A stretch of DNA of 14,418 bases. It comes from Methanomassiliicoccaceae archaeon (GTDB taxonomy: Archaea; Thermoplasmatota; Thermoplasmata; Methanomassiliicoccales; Methanomethylophilaceae). The DNA lies in the NCBI GenBank assembly GCA_009780795.1, contig WQZJ01000018.1:1-14418 (forward strand), written 5' to 3'. Position 1 is the first letter of the stretch. Every line of letters begins with the position of its first letter. Shown in pieces: positions 14,201 to 14,418 of this stretch. The translations under genes and the position numbers were made by a program. Below the pieces are notes generated by a model. The model was not told where the DNA came from, ran no database searches, and was given only the letters and a program-made list of their open reading frames with translations.

Positions 14201-14418
14201 TCGGGCCACCAGGCATCCCTCTCTTCCTGACTTTCGCCGTACGGGTTGCGGACGGTGCTTATGCGTTCGACGATCTTCACATGCTCGGGCATCGGCCCGA
14301 TGCCGTTGTCGACGAGCCATGTCCTGATCTTCTCCCAGAACGTGACCAACTCGAGGCCGGCATGGCACACGGTCTCGCAGTTACCGCATCCGGTACACTT
14401 GTAGAGAGCATCAACAAA
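11209..14418 (-). CDS. HdrD-like Fe-S protein fused to six Vsr/DUF559-like domains (5' end outside window)
   Basis: The frame is open to the window edge, so at least 1,069 residues are present; numbering below starts at the internal GTG 14370. The edge-encoded part has a ferredoxin-type motif KCTGCGNCETVC. Two cysteine-rich CCG domains follow, as in HdrD/HdrB: C73, C106-C107, C143xxC146; and C197, C233-C234, C271xxC274. In HdrB/HdrD these bind the noncubane Fe-S clusters that reduce CoM-S-S-CoB; related proteins use other substrates. Residues 301-340 are an Ala/Pro/Val-rich flexible linker. Six repeats then fill about 373-1040, followed by a lysine-rich tail (AKKKKKKPAAKKK). HdrD itself normally stops soon after the second CCG domain. 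The reading frame is uninterrupted, so this is a true fusion unless an assembly error lies upstream. Confidence 0.88.
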   Translation of the reverse strand, partial: FVDALYKCTGCGNCETVCHAGLELVTFWEKIRTWLVDNGIGPMPEHVKIVERISTVRNPYGESQEERDAWWPESVKRAETPDVVMYAGCTGSFRMKDIPKAGVIVLDRAGVKQNCLGASEICCTSPALRTGTSSLTRRAADEVVNKADAIGAKDMIMTCSGCFKTVSTDFGDHYSMVGQNVYHFTQYVEKLLADRKLPLNNPINAKVTYHDPCHLGRHSKVFDAPRNVLKKIKGVQFVEMERNREGSRCCGAGGGYKSAFNDFAVNIASERVKDAEEVGAQIIATACPFCVLNLTAGAKKIGSKVKVMDISEILLKVTAPVEAPPAAAPAPVVAAPVAVVPPAPVAVVAAVVVPKDVEYVYDDETAADEPVFEEDGDVLGEETPQDSGELKLRRRLWKRGYRYRKKYGKDKITIAYPKAKVAVFVDDAAERHACDSRLENSGWVVLRYKDADITDAKKESDEVIAAIERALRAQEAAVPRAADVERVFDEETGTEEAVYEEDGDVLGEELPQDSGELKLRRRLWRRGYRYRKVYGKDKITIAFLKAKVAAFVDETGESRACDSKLRNNGWVVFRYKDPDITDARPEADEIIAAIERALSAVDVPKEDVDREPAFDETDDDVMKAETPQDSGELKLRRRLWGRGYRYRKVYGREKITIAFLKARVAVFVSAQITAKDKDKDDALRTAGWTVLRFREPAITDAVRESEKVIAAIEKNLNALMNEEFGAKKGKGKADIDEELFAEEKDDDPADLKLRRILWRNSYRYRRRYGREKITVAFRRAKVGAFVCADTYRRKGDDHLVKRGWTIMRFKESKITDAKKEAEKVMAAVDRNLYLLSKGIIPEGANITSADVLDQEAEENTPEYRLRMALWKTHRYRRNYGEHNVNIAYPAAKVAVFVGDTNERQPCDDALEADNWLVIRFKGAGITDAKKEADKVMAAIDKNKELLDEIEFEGDGADEEEDLSYLLEDTPEGRFRRAVWNKRIRYRRNYSRYKIDMAFVKVKVAVFVDNDGKSKPVDDTLKKRGWSILRFRLSDLTDGKEQSEIVHKAVKDAKRALAKKKKKKPAAKKK
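11251..13254 (-). repeat. Six tandem protein-domain repeats (~83 residues each) with Vsr/DUF559-like pattern
   Basis: Units lie at 13254-13006, 12873-12625, 12525-12271, 12171-11923, 11835-11581 and 11508-11251, separated by acidic linkers of variable length. Each reads: acidic start, [EL]KLRRRLW, RYRxxYG, KITIAF or similar, KVAVFVD, a conserved Asp, GWxVLRF and ITDAKKE...VIAAIE. This parallels Vsr: E25 aligns with the first Glu/Asp, D51 with T397, T524, T640, T758, N869 and D979, and the GWRVLIVW strand with GWVVLRY. Units 1-3 share long near-identical DNA blocks (around 13210-13270, 12831-12891, 12481-12541), showing recent duplication; units 4-6 are more diverged. The fold is inferred from this pattern only. 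Confidence 0.75.

Noticed and set aside
11209..14418. A restriction-modification or very-short-patch repair locus based on the Vsr similarity
   Set aside because: No DNA methyltransferase or mismatch-repair gene lies in the window, and the catalytic Asp and His residues are mostly missing.

Overview
The window looks archaeal, most likely a methanogenic Thermoplasmata (Methanomassiliicoccales-like) genome. This is inferred from gene content: a DUF531 protein, an archaeal AAA ATPase with a DUF234-type C-terminus, an Lhr-type helicase, an HdrD-like Fe-S protein and archaeal TATA boxes close to start codons. GTG and TTG starts are frequent. No marker gene fixes the species.

Layout. Bases 1-489 hold the 3' end of an unidentified gene and a small two-helix membrane protein with a zinc ribbon. 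Bases 497-3258 are best read as one mobile element: GGCTGAT-type terminal inverted repeats, a perfect 8-bp duplication (ACCAGACC) immediately outside both ends, an IS5-family-like DDE transposase at the right end, and a visibly AT-richer load of four small genes of unknown function. A third copy of the terminal repeat at 2175 marks what was probably the left end of the plain 1.08-kb insertion sequence. Removing 497-3258 and one duplication puts a tRNA-Phe(GAA) gene about 50 bp downstream of the zinc-ribbon gene. Directly after the tRNA 3' end lies a degenerate C-terminal fragment of a tyrosine integrase, so this tRNA locus has been hit at least twice by mobile DNA. An ATPase of the archaeal AAA/DUF234 kind follows, with tandem palindromes in its promoter.

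Bases 5013-11127 are dense housekeeping DNA: a small conserved-looking protein, a 55-aa ORF followed by a DUF531 gene (TTG start chosen from a clear ribosome-binding site), purM (purine biosynthesis) convergent with it, then rlmE (23S rRNA 2'-O-methyltransferase) overlapping a fumarylacetoacetate-hydrolase-family gene, and a convergent Lhr-family helicase. purM and rlmE share a short divergent promoter region with an 8-bp inverted repeat around the TATA box.

Bases 11209-14418 (minus strand, running off the window) are the most unusual coding feature. It is an HdrD-like protein (ferredoxin-type Cys motif plus two complete CCG domains) joined through an Ala/Pro/Val linker to six tandem copies of an ~83-residue domain whose sequence pattern matches the Vsr/DUF559 PD-(D/E)XK nuclease fold, ending in a lysine-rich tail. 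Five copies have Thr or Asn where Vsr has its catalytic Asp; only the last keeps Asp. I know of no described protein with this architecture.
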